Shown here one piece after another: positions 1-8,628 of a DNA stretch of 64,000 nt. The position numbers were made by a program, and so were the translations under genes. The stretch is taken from positions 124,001-188,000 of the forward strand of contig NZ_FODC01000003.1 in NCBI RefSeq assembly GCF_900110275.1, written 5' to 3'. How positions within the stretch are numbered: position 1 is the first letter of the stretch; each line of letters begins with the position of its first letter. The stretch comes from Duganella sp. CF517. GTDB lineage: Bacteria > Pseudomonadota > Gammaproteobacteria > Burkholderiales > Burkholderiaceae_D. The notes under the pieces are model-generated. The model was not told the DNA's origin. It did no database searches and saw only the letters and a program-made list of their open reading frames with translations.

Positions 1-870
1 CATGACGCCTCCGGTGTAGATGAAGCCATGGCTCGCAGCGTTGGGGTCCGCGAGGAGCGACACGCCGACGACCTGGTCGCGCGAGTTGATGCCTTGGGCG
101 ATGCTGAAGGTGCCCCCCAGCGTGCCGAGATCCCGCATCGCACCGTTGGCGTAGAAGAAGGCGTGCATGGCGCCATCGACGCGCTCGGCGTGACCGACGA
201 CGTGGCCGCGGTCGTTGTTGGCAAACGCGATGCTGGTCACACCGCCCAGTGTTCCGAGATCCCTGATGTTGCTGCCGTCATGCAGGAAGGCGTGCGCGGC
301 GCCGTCGGCGGTGGACGAATAGCCGACAACCTCGCCGCGGACGTTGATATCGGTTCCGAAGCTGGCGTCGCCGCCAAGCGTTCCCAGGTCCGTCATGACG
401 CCGCGCGTGTAACGAAAGGCGCGCCACGATTCGCTGCTGGTGGCCGCGCTGCCGGCGATTTGGCCGGCGTCGTTGATGCCTTGCGCGTCGGAACTGGAGC
501 CGCCCAGCGTGCCGATGTCGCGCATCGTGCCGTTCGAATACAGAAACGCGCGCGACTGTCCCGCGCTGGTGTACGCCTGCCCCACGATCTGGCCGCGTTC
601 GTTCAGATCGCTGGCATAGCTGTAGCCGCCATCTTGGGGCCGTAAAAATGTGACGTTGCCACGATCGTACATTATCGCCTGCGTGGTCCCGTCGACGACC
701 GTTATCCCCGCGATCTGGGCGCGGTTGTTGAGGGCGGTCGCAAAGATATTGCCCGACGGGCCGCGCAGCGCGGTGATGTCATAGCGGTTCTGCGCCTGCG
801 CGGCGCCGGACAGCAGCATCAGCATCGCCAGCCGCCACAGCGGCCGGATTTTGTTGGACAGGTAAGCCAT
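1..870 (-). CDS. HAF-repeat protein, first copy (3' end outside window)
   Basis: Reading leftwards from ATG at 870, 290 codons stay open to the window edge, so the C-terminus is missing. Residues 1 to about 26 form a signal peptide (basic MAYLSNKIRPLWR, then a Leu/Met/Ala-rich core and an AQA-type cleavage site). The mature part consists of repeats of about 40 residues built around AFLY..G.M.DLGTLGG followed by GIND.GQ.VG, the HAF repeat. HAF proteins are presumed extracellular beta-propeller-like proteins with no assigned activity. A GGAG ribosome site lies just upstream. The gene starts 31 bases after the end of the related gene on its right, so the two are probably cotranscribed tandem paralogues. 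Whether it also ends in a PEP-CTERM signal cannot be seen. Confidence 0.85.
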   Translation of the reverse strand, partial: MAYLSNKIRPLWRLAMLMLLSGAAQAQNRYDITALRGPSGNIFATALNNRAQIAGITVVDGTTQAIMYDRGNVTFLRPQDGGYSYASDLNERGQIVGQAYTSAGQSRAFLYSNGTMRDIGTLGGSSSDAQGINDAGQIAGSAATSSESWRAFRYTRGVMTDLGTLGGDASFGTDINVRGEVVGYSSTADGAAHAFLHDGSNIRDLGTLGGVTSIAFANNDRGHVVGHAERVDGAMHAFFYANGAMRDLGTLGGTFSIAQGINSRDQVVGVSLLADPNAASHGFIYTGGVM

Positions 871-901
871 GGTGTTTTCTCCGGTGGAAGGTGGAAATCG
901 G

Positions 902-2017
902 TCATCCGTGCGCGCGGAAGCCGGGTGGTGCGCGGTGCGTCCACAGCGACATCATCAAGACCGCGAGGCCGCATAGAAGCGTGGCCCACACCGATGGCTC
1001 CGGCACGGCCGTGACGGCCAGGTCCAGCCGCAGCGCCACGCATTCGCCGGCGCGGCAGCCGGTGGCGGCGATCTGGCCGTGGTCGTTGATGTCGGACGCG
1101 TGCAGGATGGTCCAGCCGGAGGCCGGATCGATCAGGGAATTGAGGTCCGTCATGCTGCCGTCGGCGTAGAGGAACGCGTGGCTGCCGGCATCGCCCGGCA
1201 CATTGGAATTGCCGACCACCTGGTTGCGGTTGTTGATGCCGCTGGCGAAGCTGTAGGTGCCGCCAAGCGTGCCCAAGTCGTGCATGACGCCGCCGGCATA
1301 GAGGAAGGCGTGGTCGGCGGCGTTGTCGGTGGTGGCTGCGTAGCCGACCGCGTGGCCGGCGTCGTTCACGCTCCAGGCGGCGCTGTAGTTGCCGCCGAAG
1401 GTGCCCAGGTCGCGCATGCCGGTGTTGTCGTACATGAAGGCGTGTGTCCAGCGGAATTCGTCGCTGACCGAGGCGTTGCCGACCACCTGGCCGTGCCGGT
1501 TGATGTCGAAGGCGTTGCTGACGCTGCCGCCCAGCGTGCCGAGATCCTGCATCGCGCCGGAAGTGTAGCGGAAGGCGTGGAAGTAGCCTTCGCCATTGGC
1601 GGCGCTGCCGACGATTTGTCCGGCGTTGTTGATGCCCAACGCCATCGCCTCGTTGCCGCCCAAGGTGCCAAGGTCGGTCATGCCGCCGGCGGAATACAGG
1701 TAGGCGCGCCGCGAATTGTCGGCGGTGGTCGACATGCCGACCACGTTCCCATGGTCGTTGATGGCGGACCCGGTGCTCTCGGCGCCGCCCAACGTTCCAA
1801 GCATCGTCAGCGCGCCGTTCGTGTACAGAAATGCTTGCGGCGTGCCGACGCTGTCGCTGACGTCGCCGGCGATTTGGCCGCTGCCGTTGATCGCGTTGGC
1901 GGACGTGCCAACGCCGATTTCGACGATGTTGTAGCGGGCCGCGGCCTGCGCCGTCACGCCCGCCAACGATAGGCACAGCGACAGCCAGGCCAGGCAGATG
2001 TTGCTCGTGGGTTTCAT
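902..2017 (-). CDS. HAF-repeat protein with PEP-CTERM sorting signal
   Basis: 371 residues. The N-terminal signal peptide ends near TAQAAARYN. About seven HAF repeats follow (AFLY..G.M.DLGTLGG....A..IND.GQVVG). The C-terminus carries a PEP-CTERM tripartite signal: VPEPS, a hydrophobic stretch (WATLLCGLAVLMMSLW), then a short basic tail. In exosortase-containing Gram-negatives such proteins are sorted to the envelope and usually released with exopolysaccharide. No exosortase gene is in the window. It is the upstream member of a tandem pair with the gene at 1-870, and a GGAG motif precedes the ATG. The tail after the hydrophobic segment (about 12 residues, THRAPPGFRAHG) is longer than usual for this signal. 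Confidence 0.88.
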   Translation of the reverse strand: MKPTSNICLAWLSLCLSLAGVTAQAAARYNIVEIGVGTSANAINGSGQIAGDVSDSVGTPQAFLYTNGALTMLGTLGGAESTGSAINDHGNVVGMSTTADNSRRAYLYSAGGMTDLGTLGGNEAMALGINNAGQIVGSAANGEGYFHAFRYTSGAMQDLGTLGGSVSNAFDINRHGQVVGNASVSDEFRWTHAFMYDNTGMRDLGTFGGNYSAAWSVNDAGHAVGYAATTDNAADHAFLYAGGVMHDLGTLGGTYSFASGINNRNQVVGNSNVPGDAGSHAFLYADGSMTDLNSLIDPASGWTILHASDINDHGQIAATGCRAGECVALRLDLAVTAVPEPSVWATLLCGLAVLMMSLWTHRAPPGFRAHG

Positions 2018-2191
2018 GACATTCTCCGACAGATTAGTCAGGCCAGCCGTACCAGCCTAACGGCTCACGCCGGAACACGTCTGCGGAAAATCAAACGAGC
2101 GACAGGGCCTGCCGTTGTCGGAGGGTCCGTCCGCGCGCAAGTTTTCGCCGGGGATAACCACGCCCCGGCGGGTGCGCTCGGATTGCTACCC

Positions 2192-2211
2192 GGAGCCGGA
2201 CGGCCGGCTCC
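2192..2211 (-). terminator. Hairpin after the ferulate operon
   Basis: A perfect 8-bp stem (GGAGCCGG / CCGGCTCC) with a 4-nt loop lies 10 bases beyond the stop codon of the tannase-family gene, at the 3' end of the minus-strand operon. There is no clear U-tract, so it is either a weak intrinsic terminator or an mRNA 3'-stabilising hairpin. A second 8-bp inverted repeat lies at 2146-2170. The rest of 2018-2191 shows no gene. Confidence 0.4.
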
Positions 2212-2220
2212 GCAGCGGTG

Positions 2221-3948
2221 TCACTCGCAGCTGAAACTGGCGGCGTCTTCGACGTTGCCGCTGCCCTTGTACTTGGCCGCCTTCGGATACGGGCACAGCG
2301 GACGGGTACGGTTGGCCGACCAGCTCGCCGGCAGGTCGGCATTGACGCCACCGGCGTTGCCGGCGCCGCGCACGCTGGCAATGACGTTGTCGGGCGCCTG
2401 GCCGCGCTCTACCCAGTTCACCAGCGGTGTCAGCATGTCGAACTGTTCGGCCGACGGGCCACCGGCGCAGTGGTTCATGCCGGGCACGCGGAAGAAGCGG
2501 GCGAAGCTCGACGCATCGCCGCCGTTGGCCGCGCGCAAGCCGTCATACCAGGCGGTGGTGTCGTCGCTGGAGAAGATCGGATCGGCGGTGCCGTGGTAGA
2601 CCATCATCTTGCCGCCGCGATTTTTCATCGTGGCCAGGTTGGTCGGGTTGGGCGGCAGCATGAATGACAGCGCGCTTTCCGTATAGACGGAGGTGGTGGC
2701 GCCGACCCTGGCCAGCATGCTGTCGACATTGCCGGTCAGCGCGAACTGCGGACCGTTGAAGGTCGCCAGGTTTTCGGGCGGCGCTTGCCAGATCAGTCCG
2801 ACCGCGCCGGAATCGCGCGTCAGCGGGCTGTTGAATTTCCAGTCGGCCCAGCCGCCAGTCGAGATGCCGGCGTCGTAAGGCCAGCTGGAATAGAACTTGG
2901 TCCCTGTGCTGGTGGTCGCGCCCGAGAACAGGCCGCCGATGGCGGTTTTTTGCGCGGCGCTCAGGCAGCTGCCGTCGCGCCCGCCCGTGCAGGTCGGTAC
3001 GTCGCGATCGAGCTTGAAGGCGGCCTGGCACGCCTGCGTATTTTGAATCAAGCCGTCGCTGGCGCCGTCGAGCGCGTCGCATTTCGCCAGCACGGCGTTC
3101 TCGACGGTGGTGCGCTCGGCCTTGGTGAAGCCGGTCGACGGGTCGCCGGGCGTGGTGGCCAGCGCATTGTAGGCCTGTCCACCGGCAATGTTGGCGATCG
3201 CCGCCAGCGGTAGGCGGAAGCCTGGATTGCCGACCAGGAAGCCGTCGTACTGGTCGGCGAAGCGGGCGGCGGCCACCATCGCGTGACGCCCGCCGTTCGA
3301 GCAGCCGCCGAAGTAGGAGCGTTCCGGGGCCTTGCCGTAGGCGATCTGGATCAGGTTCTTGGCTATCGGCGTCAGCTTGCCGGCCGCCTGGTAGCCGTAG
3401 TCGAGCCGCGCTTGCGGATCGATGCCGAAGGCGGGGTTGGGTGCGCCGTGTCCGGCGTCGGAACTGATGACGGCAAAGCCCATGTTGAGCGCGCTGTCGA
3501 GCGGACCGCCGCCGCCGACCTGGCCGGTGGCCGGCACGATCGAGCCGTCCAGCCCGCCATTGCCTTGATAGAAGAAGCGGCCGTTCCAGTTCAGCGGCAG
3601 GCGCATCTCGAAACCGATCGCGTAGCGGGCGCCGTCGACGGTGCTGACGCGGTCGAACATGCGGCCGGTCACTTGGCAATGCGCTGGCACGGGCTTGCCG
3701 GCGATGCGCACGACGCCGGCGGCGACGCTGTTGGCGCCGGTGATGGTGGTGTTGGCGAGCTGAACCTTCGTCACCAGGTCGGTGCAGGATGGCAGCGCCG
3801 CGCCGGTGGCGGCCGCCAGGCGGGGCAGGCCGGCGCTGTCGACGCTGTCGCCGCCGCCGGCGCAAGCGCTCAGCAGCAATGCCGCCGCGATGGCGGTGGC
3901 CAGTGGCATCGTCGGGATCGTGGATGGGTTGGTGCTGCGGCTTTTCAT
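2221..3948 (-). CDS. Tannase/feruloyl esterase family lipoprotein
   Basis: 575 residues, tannase family (Pfam Tannase), alpha/beta-hydrolase fold. The N-terminus has a lipoprotein signal with lipobox LSAC (Cys29), so it should be membrane-anchored on the periplasmic or outer face. The family's CS-D-HC signature is complete: Cys216-Ser217 in GGCSNGGR, Asp456 in HGTADP and His493-Cys494 in MNHCAGG, where the two cysteines form a disulfide that brings Ser and His together. Known members cleave esters of gallate or hydroxycinnamates. As the last gene of a ferulate-degradation cluster it most likely releases ferulate or p-coumarate from feruloylated plant polysaccharide or chlorogenate-type esters. 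The exact ester is inferred from context. It is 119 bases from the gene upstream, so it may also have its own promoter. Confidence 0.87.
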   Translation of the reverse strand: MKSRSTNPSTIPTMPLATAIAAALLLSACAGGGDSVDSAGLPRLAAATGAALPSCTDLVTKVQLANTTITGANSVAAGVVRIAGKPVPAHCQVTGRMFDRVSTVDGARYAIGFEMRLPLNWNGRFFYQGNGGLDGSIVPATGQVGGGGPLDSALNMGFAVISSDAGHGAPNPAFGIDPQARLDYGYQAAGKLTPIAKNLIQIAYGKAPERSYFGGCSNGGRHAMVAAARFADQYDGFLVGNPGFRLPLAAIANIAGGQAYNALATTPGDPSTGFTKAERTTVENAVLAKCDALDGASDGLIQNTQACQAAFKLDRDVPTCTGGRDGSCLSAAQKTAIGGLFSGATTSTGTKFYSSWPYDAGISTGGWADWKFNSPLTRDSGAVGLIWQAPPENLATFNGPQFALTGNVDSMLARVGATTSVYTESALSFMLPPNPTNLATMKNRGGKMMVYHGTADPIFSSDDTTAWYDGLRAANGGDASSFARFFRVPGMNHCAGGPSAEQFDMLTPLVNWVERGQAPDNVIASVRGAGNAGGVNADLPASWSANRTRPLCPYPKAAKYKGSGNVEDAASFSCE

Positions 3949-4067
3949 GCGAGTTGTCTCCTCTGTTCTGGCAAAGCGATGGACGTGCGGGTCCCGCGCG
4001 GCGTTCTGACGGCTGCGTCGGGACCTGCTTTTGGGTGTTTCGGGGTGCTGCGGGGTACGGATTAAAC

Positions 4068-5246
4068 TCAGTTGGGCATCACGTCCTTGAGCGTGCTGAT
4101 CGGCTGATTAACCAGTTTGCCGTTGACCTTCTTGACTTCGCGCACGTACATGTTTTGCACGATATCGCGCGAGGCCGGGTCGATGCTGATCGGGCCGCGC
4201 GGGCTGTCCAGCTTCATGCCCGACAATACCTTCATGGCGGTGTCGCCGGTGACCGTGCCGTTCAGTTTGCGGATGGTTTCGTACAGCATGGCCATGGTGT
4301 CGTAGGCGGCCACGGTGACGAAGGTCGGCGGACGTGCGTTCGGCAGCGCGGCGGCGTAGGCGGCCAGGAAGGACTTGTTGGCCGCGTTGTCCAGCGCCGT
4401 AGAGTAGTTCAGCACCGTGATGGCGCCCAGCGCGCGGTCGCCCAGCGCTTCCAGCGTCGGGTGGTCGCTGGTCATGTCGCCAACGCCGAGGAACTTGATG
4501 CCGGCCTTGTCCAGCCCCTTGTCGCTGAAGGCTTTAAGCAGGGCGGTGCCGTCTTCGGCGCCGGGGGCGAAGAAGAATAGCGCGTCCGGCTTCTCGTCCT
4601 TGATGCGCTGGATGAACGGCGAGTAGTCCGGATTGGCCAGCGGCACGCGCGACGCGCCAACCAGCTTGCCGCCGCCGGCGGTGAAGCCCTTGCCGAAGCG
4701 CGCCTCGGCGTCGATGCCGGTGCTGTAGTCGCTCACCAGCGTGTACACCTTGCCGACCTTGTTTTGCGCGGTCCAGGTGCCGAAAGGCTCGGTCATCTGC
4801 TGCATCGTCATGCTGGTGCGCAGCATGTACGGCGATTTGGCGGTGATGCCGGTGGTGACGGCGTTCATGACGATCATCGGGATCTTGGCCTGGGTGGCGA
4901 TCGGCGCCACCGCGAGCGCGCTGGGCGTCAGCGAGAAGCCGATCAGGAAGCTGACCTTGTCGCGCGCGATCAGCTCCTGGGCGGCGCGCTTGGACATGTC
5001 GGCGTTGGTGCCGCCGTCGTCGCGGTAGATGATTTCGATCTTCTTGCCGGCCACGGTGGCGCCGTATTGCTGCATATAGGTCTTGATGCCATCCTCGAAC
5101 GGCTTGCCGGTGTTGGCGAAAGGCCCGGTCAGCGCGGCGATGACGCCGACCTTGATGGTGTCCTGCGCCCGCGCCACGCCGGCGTTCATGCCGATCAGGG
5201 CCACGCCGACGACCATGCCGAGGTTGGCCAGTTTTTTAAGTTTCAT
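4068..5246 (-). CDS. Periplasmic ABC substrate-binding protein, LivJ type
   Basis: 392 residues with a cleavable signal peptide (basic MKLKKLANLG, hydrophobic core, ARAQD cleavage site), then the type-1 periplasmic-binding fold of the branched-chain amino acid/aromatic-acid branch (TIKVGVIAALTGPFA...GG...). No permease or ATPase of the Liv type is nearby, so it is an orphan binding protein. It sits 23 bases after the feruloyl-CoA synthase gene in the same operon. By analogy with CouP-type proteins of hydroxycinnamate degraders it probably binds ferulate, p-coumarate or a related aromatic acid and hands it to a transporter encoded elsewhere. The ligand is inference. Confidence 0.85.
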   Translation of the reverse strand: MKLKKLANLGMVVGVALIGMNAGVARAQDTIKVGVIAALTGPFANTGKPFEDGIKTYMQQYGATVAGKKIEIIYRDDGGTNADMSKRAAQELIARDKVSFLIGFSLTPSALAVAPIATQAKIPMIVMNAVTTGITAKSPYMLRTSMTMQQMTEPFGTWTAQNKVGKVYTLVSDYSTGIDAEARFGKGFTAGGGKLVGASRVPLANPDYSPFIQRIKDEKPDALFFFAPGAEDGTALLKAFSDKGLDKAGIKFLGVGDMTSDHPTLEALGDRALGAITVLNYSTALDNAANKSFLAAYAAALPNARPPTFVTVAAYDTMAMLYETIRKLNGTVTGDTAMKVLSGMKLDSPRGPISIDPASRDIVQNMYVREVKKVNGKLVNQPISTLKDVMPN

Positions 5247-5269
5247 TGCTTGTCTCCGTCTTTTTTGGT

Positions 5270-7141
5270 TTATGCCGCGATGATTACTTGTGGATCGGTG
5301 CCTTCATACAGTGCCTCGACGACGGCCGCGCGCCGCGTCAGCACCGCCGACTGGTTGATCGAACCCTTGTCGGTCATCTCGCGATGATCGACGGACGGCG
5401 GTTCGGCTAGCAGCAGCAGCCGGTCGATGCGCATCGACGAACCGCTGGCGTCCTGGTTCAACAACTTGAGCAAGCGCTCGAACCAGGCCCGCACCGGCGC
5501 GCTGGCCAGCACCTCGGCGGCGCCGGCGTCGGGCCCCAGCTCCGACAGCGCCTGGCAATGCTCCATGCGCGGGAACAGCAGCAGGCCGACGGCGTTGCGG
5601 TCGATGCCGGTGACCACCGCGTCCAGCACATACGGCGCGGCGGCGCTGATCACCTTCGCGCGCAGCGGTCCGACGCTGACGAAGGTGCCGGTGCCGAGCT
5701 TGAAGTCCTCGGCGATGCGGCCGTCGAACATGAAGCCCAGCTCCGGCTTTTCGGGATCGACGAAACGCAGGGCGTCGCCGGTGCAATAGTAGCCATCCTC
5801 GTCGAAGACGGCGGCGTTCAGGTCCGGCGCGCGCCAGTAGCCCGGCATCACGTGCGGGCCGCTGAAGCGCGCTTCGAGCTTGTCGCCGAACGGCACCAGC
5901 TTGACCTTGCAGCCCGGGGCCGGCACGCCGACATATCCCGCCTTGATGATGTTGCCGGTGCCGAAGGTGCACGACGGCGACGTCTCCGTCATGCCCAGTC
6001 CCGTGATGATGCGCACCGATTCGCCGGTTTCGGCGATGGCGGCGTTGTCGAGCCGGTCCCACGCCGCCTGCGACAGGCCGGCGCCGGCGCACAGGAACAG
6101 CTTCACGCGCGAGAAGAAGTTGGCGCTCAATTTGGCGTCGGTCTTCATGGCGTCGGTCAGCATCTCGAACCCTTTCGGAATATTGAAATACATCGTCGGC
6201 GCGATCTCGCGCAGGTTCCTCAGGGTGGTCGGGAAGTCGCGCGGGGTCGGCTTGCCGTCGTCCAGATACAAGGTGCCGCCGTTGTAAAGCACGATGCCGA
6301 CATTGTGGCTGCCGCCGAAGGTGTGGTTCCATGGCAGCCAATCCAGCAGCACCGGCGGCTCGTCGCCCATGAACGGGAAGGTTTGCAGCAGCATCTGCTG
6401 GTTGCTGCACAACATGCCGTGGGTGGTGGTGACAGCCTTCGGCTTCTTGATCGATCCGGAGGTGAACAGGAACTTGGCGACCGTGTCGACGCCGACGGCG
6501 GCATGCGCCGCTTCGACGGTCGACGGTGCGACGTCGAGCAGCGACTGGAAGCTGGTGGACTCGACGCCCGGGACTTCGCCGTTGGCCAGTATCAGTTCCG
6601 CGTCCGCCGGCATCACCGCGCCGATGGCGCGGCTGTAGGCGGCGCCGTCGCAGGCGAACAGCGCGCCTGGCGTCAGCTTGGCCAGCATCTCGGACAGCTT
6701 GGTGAAATCGGCCGCCACCAGACAATACGAAGGCGACACCGGCGCATACGGAATGCCGGCATACATGGCGCCCAGCGCGAGCTGGAAGTGTTCCAGGTCG
6801 TTACCGGACAGGATCACCAGCGGACGTTCGGCCGACAGGCCTCGATCGAGCAGCGCCTGGCCGATGCTGCGCGCGCGGCGCAGCACCTCGGCGTACGAGA
6901 GCCGTATCCATTCGCCGTCGCCATCGGCCGCGCGGCGCGCGACCAGGGTGCGCTCCGGGTGGGCGGCGGCGCCCGATTCCAGTCGGTCGGTGAAGCGCGT
7001 CGGGAACGCCTCCAGCGGCGTGACCGCGTCCACGTGCCACAGGCCGTCGGCCTGGTAGGCCGCGATCTGCGGATTGCCCAGCCTGACCGGGCGTCGCTTT
7101 ACCGTGCCGCCGGACTGCTCCGCGATCATCGATTGATTCAT
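5270..7141 (-). CDS. fcs: Feruloyl-CoA synthase
   Basis: 623 residues, ANL superfamily acyl-CoA synthetase. Family motifs: phosphate-binding loop FTSGSIKKPKAV (the usual STG is replaced by SIK), WLPWNHTFGGSHN typical of feruloyl-CoA synthases, the A5-like GLGMTETSP, and GYYCTGDALRF with the hinge region at DGRIAEDFKL. It activates ferulate (and probably p-coumarate and caffeate) with ATP and CoA, the first step of the CoA-dependent non-beta-oxidative route. It lies 12 bases after the vanillin dehydrogenase gene and 23 before the binding-protein gene. The length is normal for this subfamily. Confidence 0.92.
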   Translation of the reverse strand: MNQSMIAEQSGGTVKRRPVRLGNPQIAAYQADGLWHVDAVTPLEAFPTRFTDRLESGAAAHPERTLVARRAADGDGEWIRLSYAEVLRRARSIGQALLDRGLSAERPLVILSGNDLEHFQLALGAMYAGIPYAPVSPSYCLVAADFTKLSEMLAKLTPGALFACDGAAYSRAIGAVMPADAELILANGEVPGVESTSFQSLLDVAPSTVEAAHAAVGVDTVAKFLFTSGSIKKPKAVTTTHGMLCSNQQMLLQTFPFMGDEPPVLLDWLPWNHTFGGSHNVGIVLYNGGTLYLDDGKPTPRDFPTTLRNLREIAPTMYFNIPKGFEMLTDAMKTDAKLSANFFSRVKLFLCAGAGLSQAAWDRLDNAAIAETGESVRIITGLGMTETSPSCTFGTGNIIKAGYVGVPAPGCKVKLVPFGDKLEARFSGPHVMPGYWRAPDLNAAVFDEDGYYCTGDALRFVDPEKPELGFMFDGRIAEDFKLGTGTFVSVGPLRAKVISAAAPYVLDAVVTGIDRNAVGLLLFPRMEHCQALSELGPDAGAAEVLASAPVRAWFERLLKLLNQDASGSSMRIDRLLLLAEPPSVDHREMTDKGSINQSAVLTRRAAVVEALYEGTDPQVIIAA

Positions 7142-7153
7142 GCGGAGCTCCTG

Positions 7154-8599
7154 TCAGATCGGGTAGTGGCGCGAGGTCGTCTGGATCGTGATCCAGCGCA
7201 GCTCCGTGAACTCGGCGATGGCCGCCTTGCCGCCGAAACGCCCGTAGCCGCTGCCCTTGACGCCGCCGAACGGCATCTGCGCCTCATCGTGCACGGTCGG
7301 GCCGTTGATGTGGCAGATGCCCGATTCGATCCGGCGCGCGACCGCCATCGCGCGCCCGATATCGCGGCTGAAGACCGCCGACGACAAGCCGTACTCGCTG
7401 TCGTTGGCCAGCGCGATGGCTTCCTCGTCGGTGTCGAAGCGCAGGATCGAGACGATCGGGCCGAACGACTCCTCTTGATAGACCTTCATCTCCGGCGTCA
7501 CGCCGTCGACGATGGCCGGCTGCATGATGTTGCCGACCACTTCGGCCGAGCTTTGCGTCACCCTGGCGCCGCGATCACGGGCGTCCTGCAGCATGGCGGC
7601 GACGCGGGTGGTGGCCGACGGATCGATCATGCCGGACAGCGGGGCGTCGCTGTGCGCCGCCTTCAAGCTGGCGGTTTTGGCGGCCAGCTTTTTCAAAAAG
7701 GCCGGCGCCACCTTGTTGTCGACCAAAATACGGTCGGCTGACATGCAGATCTGGCCCTGGTTGAAGAAGGCGCTGAACGCGGCCGCTTCGACGGCTTCGT
7801 CGAGGTCAGCGTCGTCCAGGATCAGCAGCGGGTTCTTGCCGCCCAGTTCCAGCAGCACGGGCTTCAGGTGGCGGGCGCAATGCTGGGCGATGATGCGGCC
7901 CACCTTGGTCGAACCGGTGAAATTGACGCGGCGCACGGCCGGCGCGGCGATCAGGCGCTCCACCACCTGCGGCGCGTCTTGCGGCGCGTTGGTGATGACG
8001 TTGACGACGCCGGGCGCGAACCCGGCTTCCTCGAACACGGTGCCGATCAGGCGGTGCAGCGCCGGGCACAATTCGGAAGCCTTCAGGATCACGGTGTTGC
8101 CGCAGGCGAGCGGCATGGCGATGGCGCGGGTGCCCAGGATCACCGGGGCGTTCCACGGCGCCAGGCCGACCACCACGCCGCACGCCTGGCGCAGGCCCAT
8201 GGCCATCGAGCCGGGGACATCGGACGGAATGACCTCGCCGCTGATCTGGGTGGTCATCGACGCCGCTTCGCGCAGCATGTTGGACGCCAGCGTCACATTG
8301 AACTGGTACCACATCGGGCTGCCGCCTGCTTCGGCGACGCCGCGGGCGACGAATTCGGCGCGGTAGTGTTCCATCGTGTCGGCGGCTTTGAGCAGCAGCG
8401 CGCGGCGGGCGCCGGGCGCCATCGCCGACCAGGCCGGGAAGGCTTCCTGCGCGGCCTTGACGGCGCGGTCGACATCGGCCAGTTGGGCGGCGGCGGCGCG
8501 GGTGACCACCTCGCCGGTGGCGGGGCTGCGCCGCTCGAAGGCGGCTTTGTCCTGGGCGGCGGCGCCTTGGCCGCCGATCAGCAGATCGGTATCAAACAT
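7154..8599 (-). CDS. vdh: Vanillin/benzaldehyde-type aldehyde dehydrogenase
   Basis: 481 residues, NAD(P)-dependent aldehyde dehydrogenase family. The catalytic residues are in place: Asn150 in APWNAPV, Glu251 in LELGGKNP and nucleophile Cys285 in NQGQICMS. The glycine motif FTGSTKVG is at about 227-234. Between feruloyl-CoA synthase and the hydratase-lyase it should oxidise the vanillin (or 4-hydroxybenzaldehyde) released by the lyase to vanillate (or 4-hydroxybenzoate). The proteins closest by context are vanillin and salicylaldehyde dehydrogenases. It is spaced 29 bases from the upstream lyase gene and 12 from fcs. Confidence 0.9.
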   Translation of the reverse strand: MFDTDLLIGGQGAAAQDKAAFERRSPATGEVVTRAAAAQLADVDRAVKAAQEAFPAWSAMAPGARRALLLKAADTMEHYRAEFVARGVAEAGGSPMWYQFNVTLASNMLREAASMTTQISGEVIPSDVPGSMAMGLRQACGVVVGLAPWNAPVILGTRAIAMPLACGNTVILKASELCPALHRLIGTVFEEAGFAPGVVNVITNAPQDAPQVVERLIAAPAVRRVNFTGSTKVGRIIAQHCARHLKPVLLELGGKNPLLILDDADLDEAVEAAAFSAFFNQGQICMSADRILVDNKVAPAFLKKLAAKTASLKAAHSDAPLSGMIDPSATTRVAAMLQDARDRGARVTQSSAEVVGNIMQPAIVDGVTPEMKVYQEESFGPIVSILRFDTDEEAIALANDSEYGLSSAVFSRDIGRAMAVARRIESGICHINGPTVHDEAQMPFGGVKGSGYGRFGGKAAIAEFTELRWITIQTTSRHYPI

Positions 8600-8628
8600 G
8601 GTTGTCTCCTGTATTTTTATTGTAGAGT

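Noticed and set aside
2146..2170. CGCCGGGG / CCCCGGCG inverted repeat as terminator of the tannase-family gene
   Set aside because: On the gene's strand it is followed by A residues rather than a U-tract; the nearer hairpin at 2192-2211 is a better candidate.
5558..7741. 727-codon open frame on the plus strand
   Set aside because: It lies opposite fcs and vdh, is Arg/His/Gln-rich with no domain, and exists because GC-rich antisense frames rarely contain stops.
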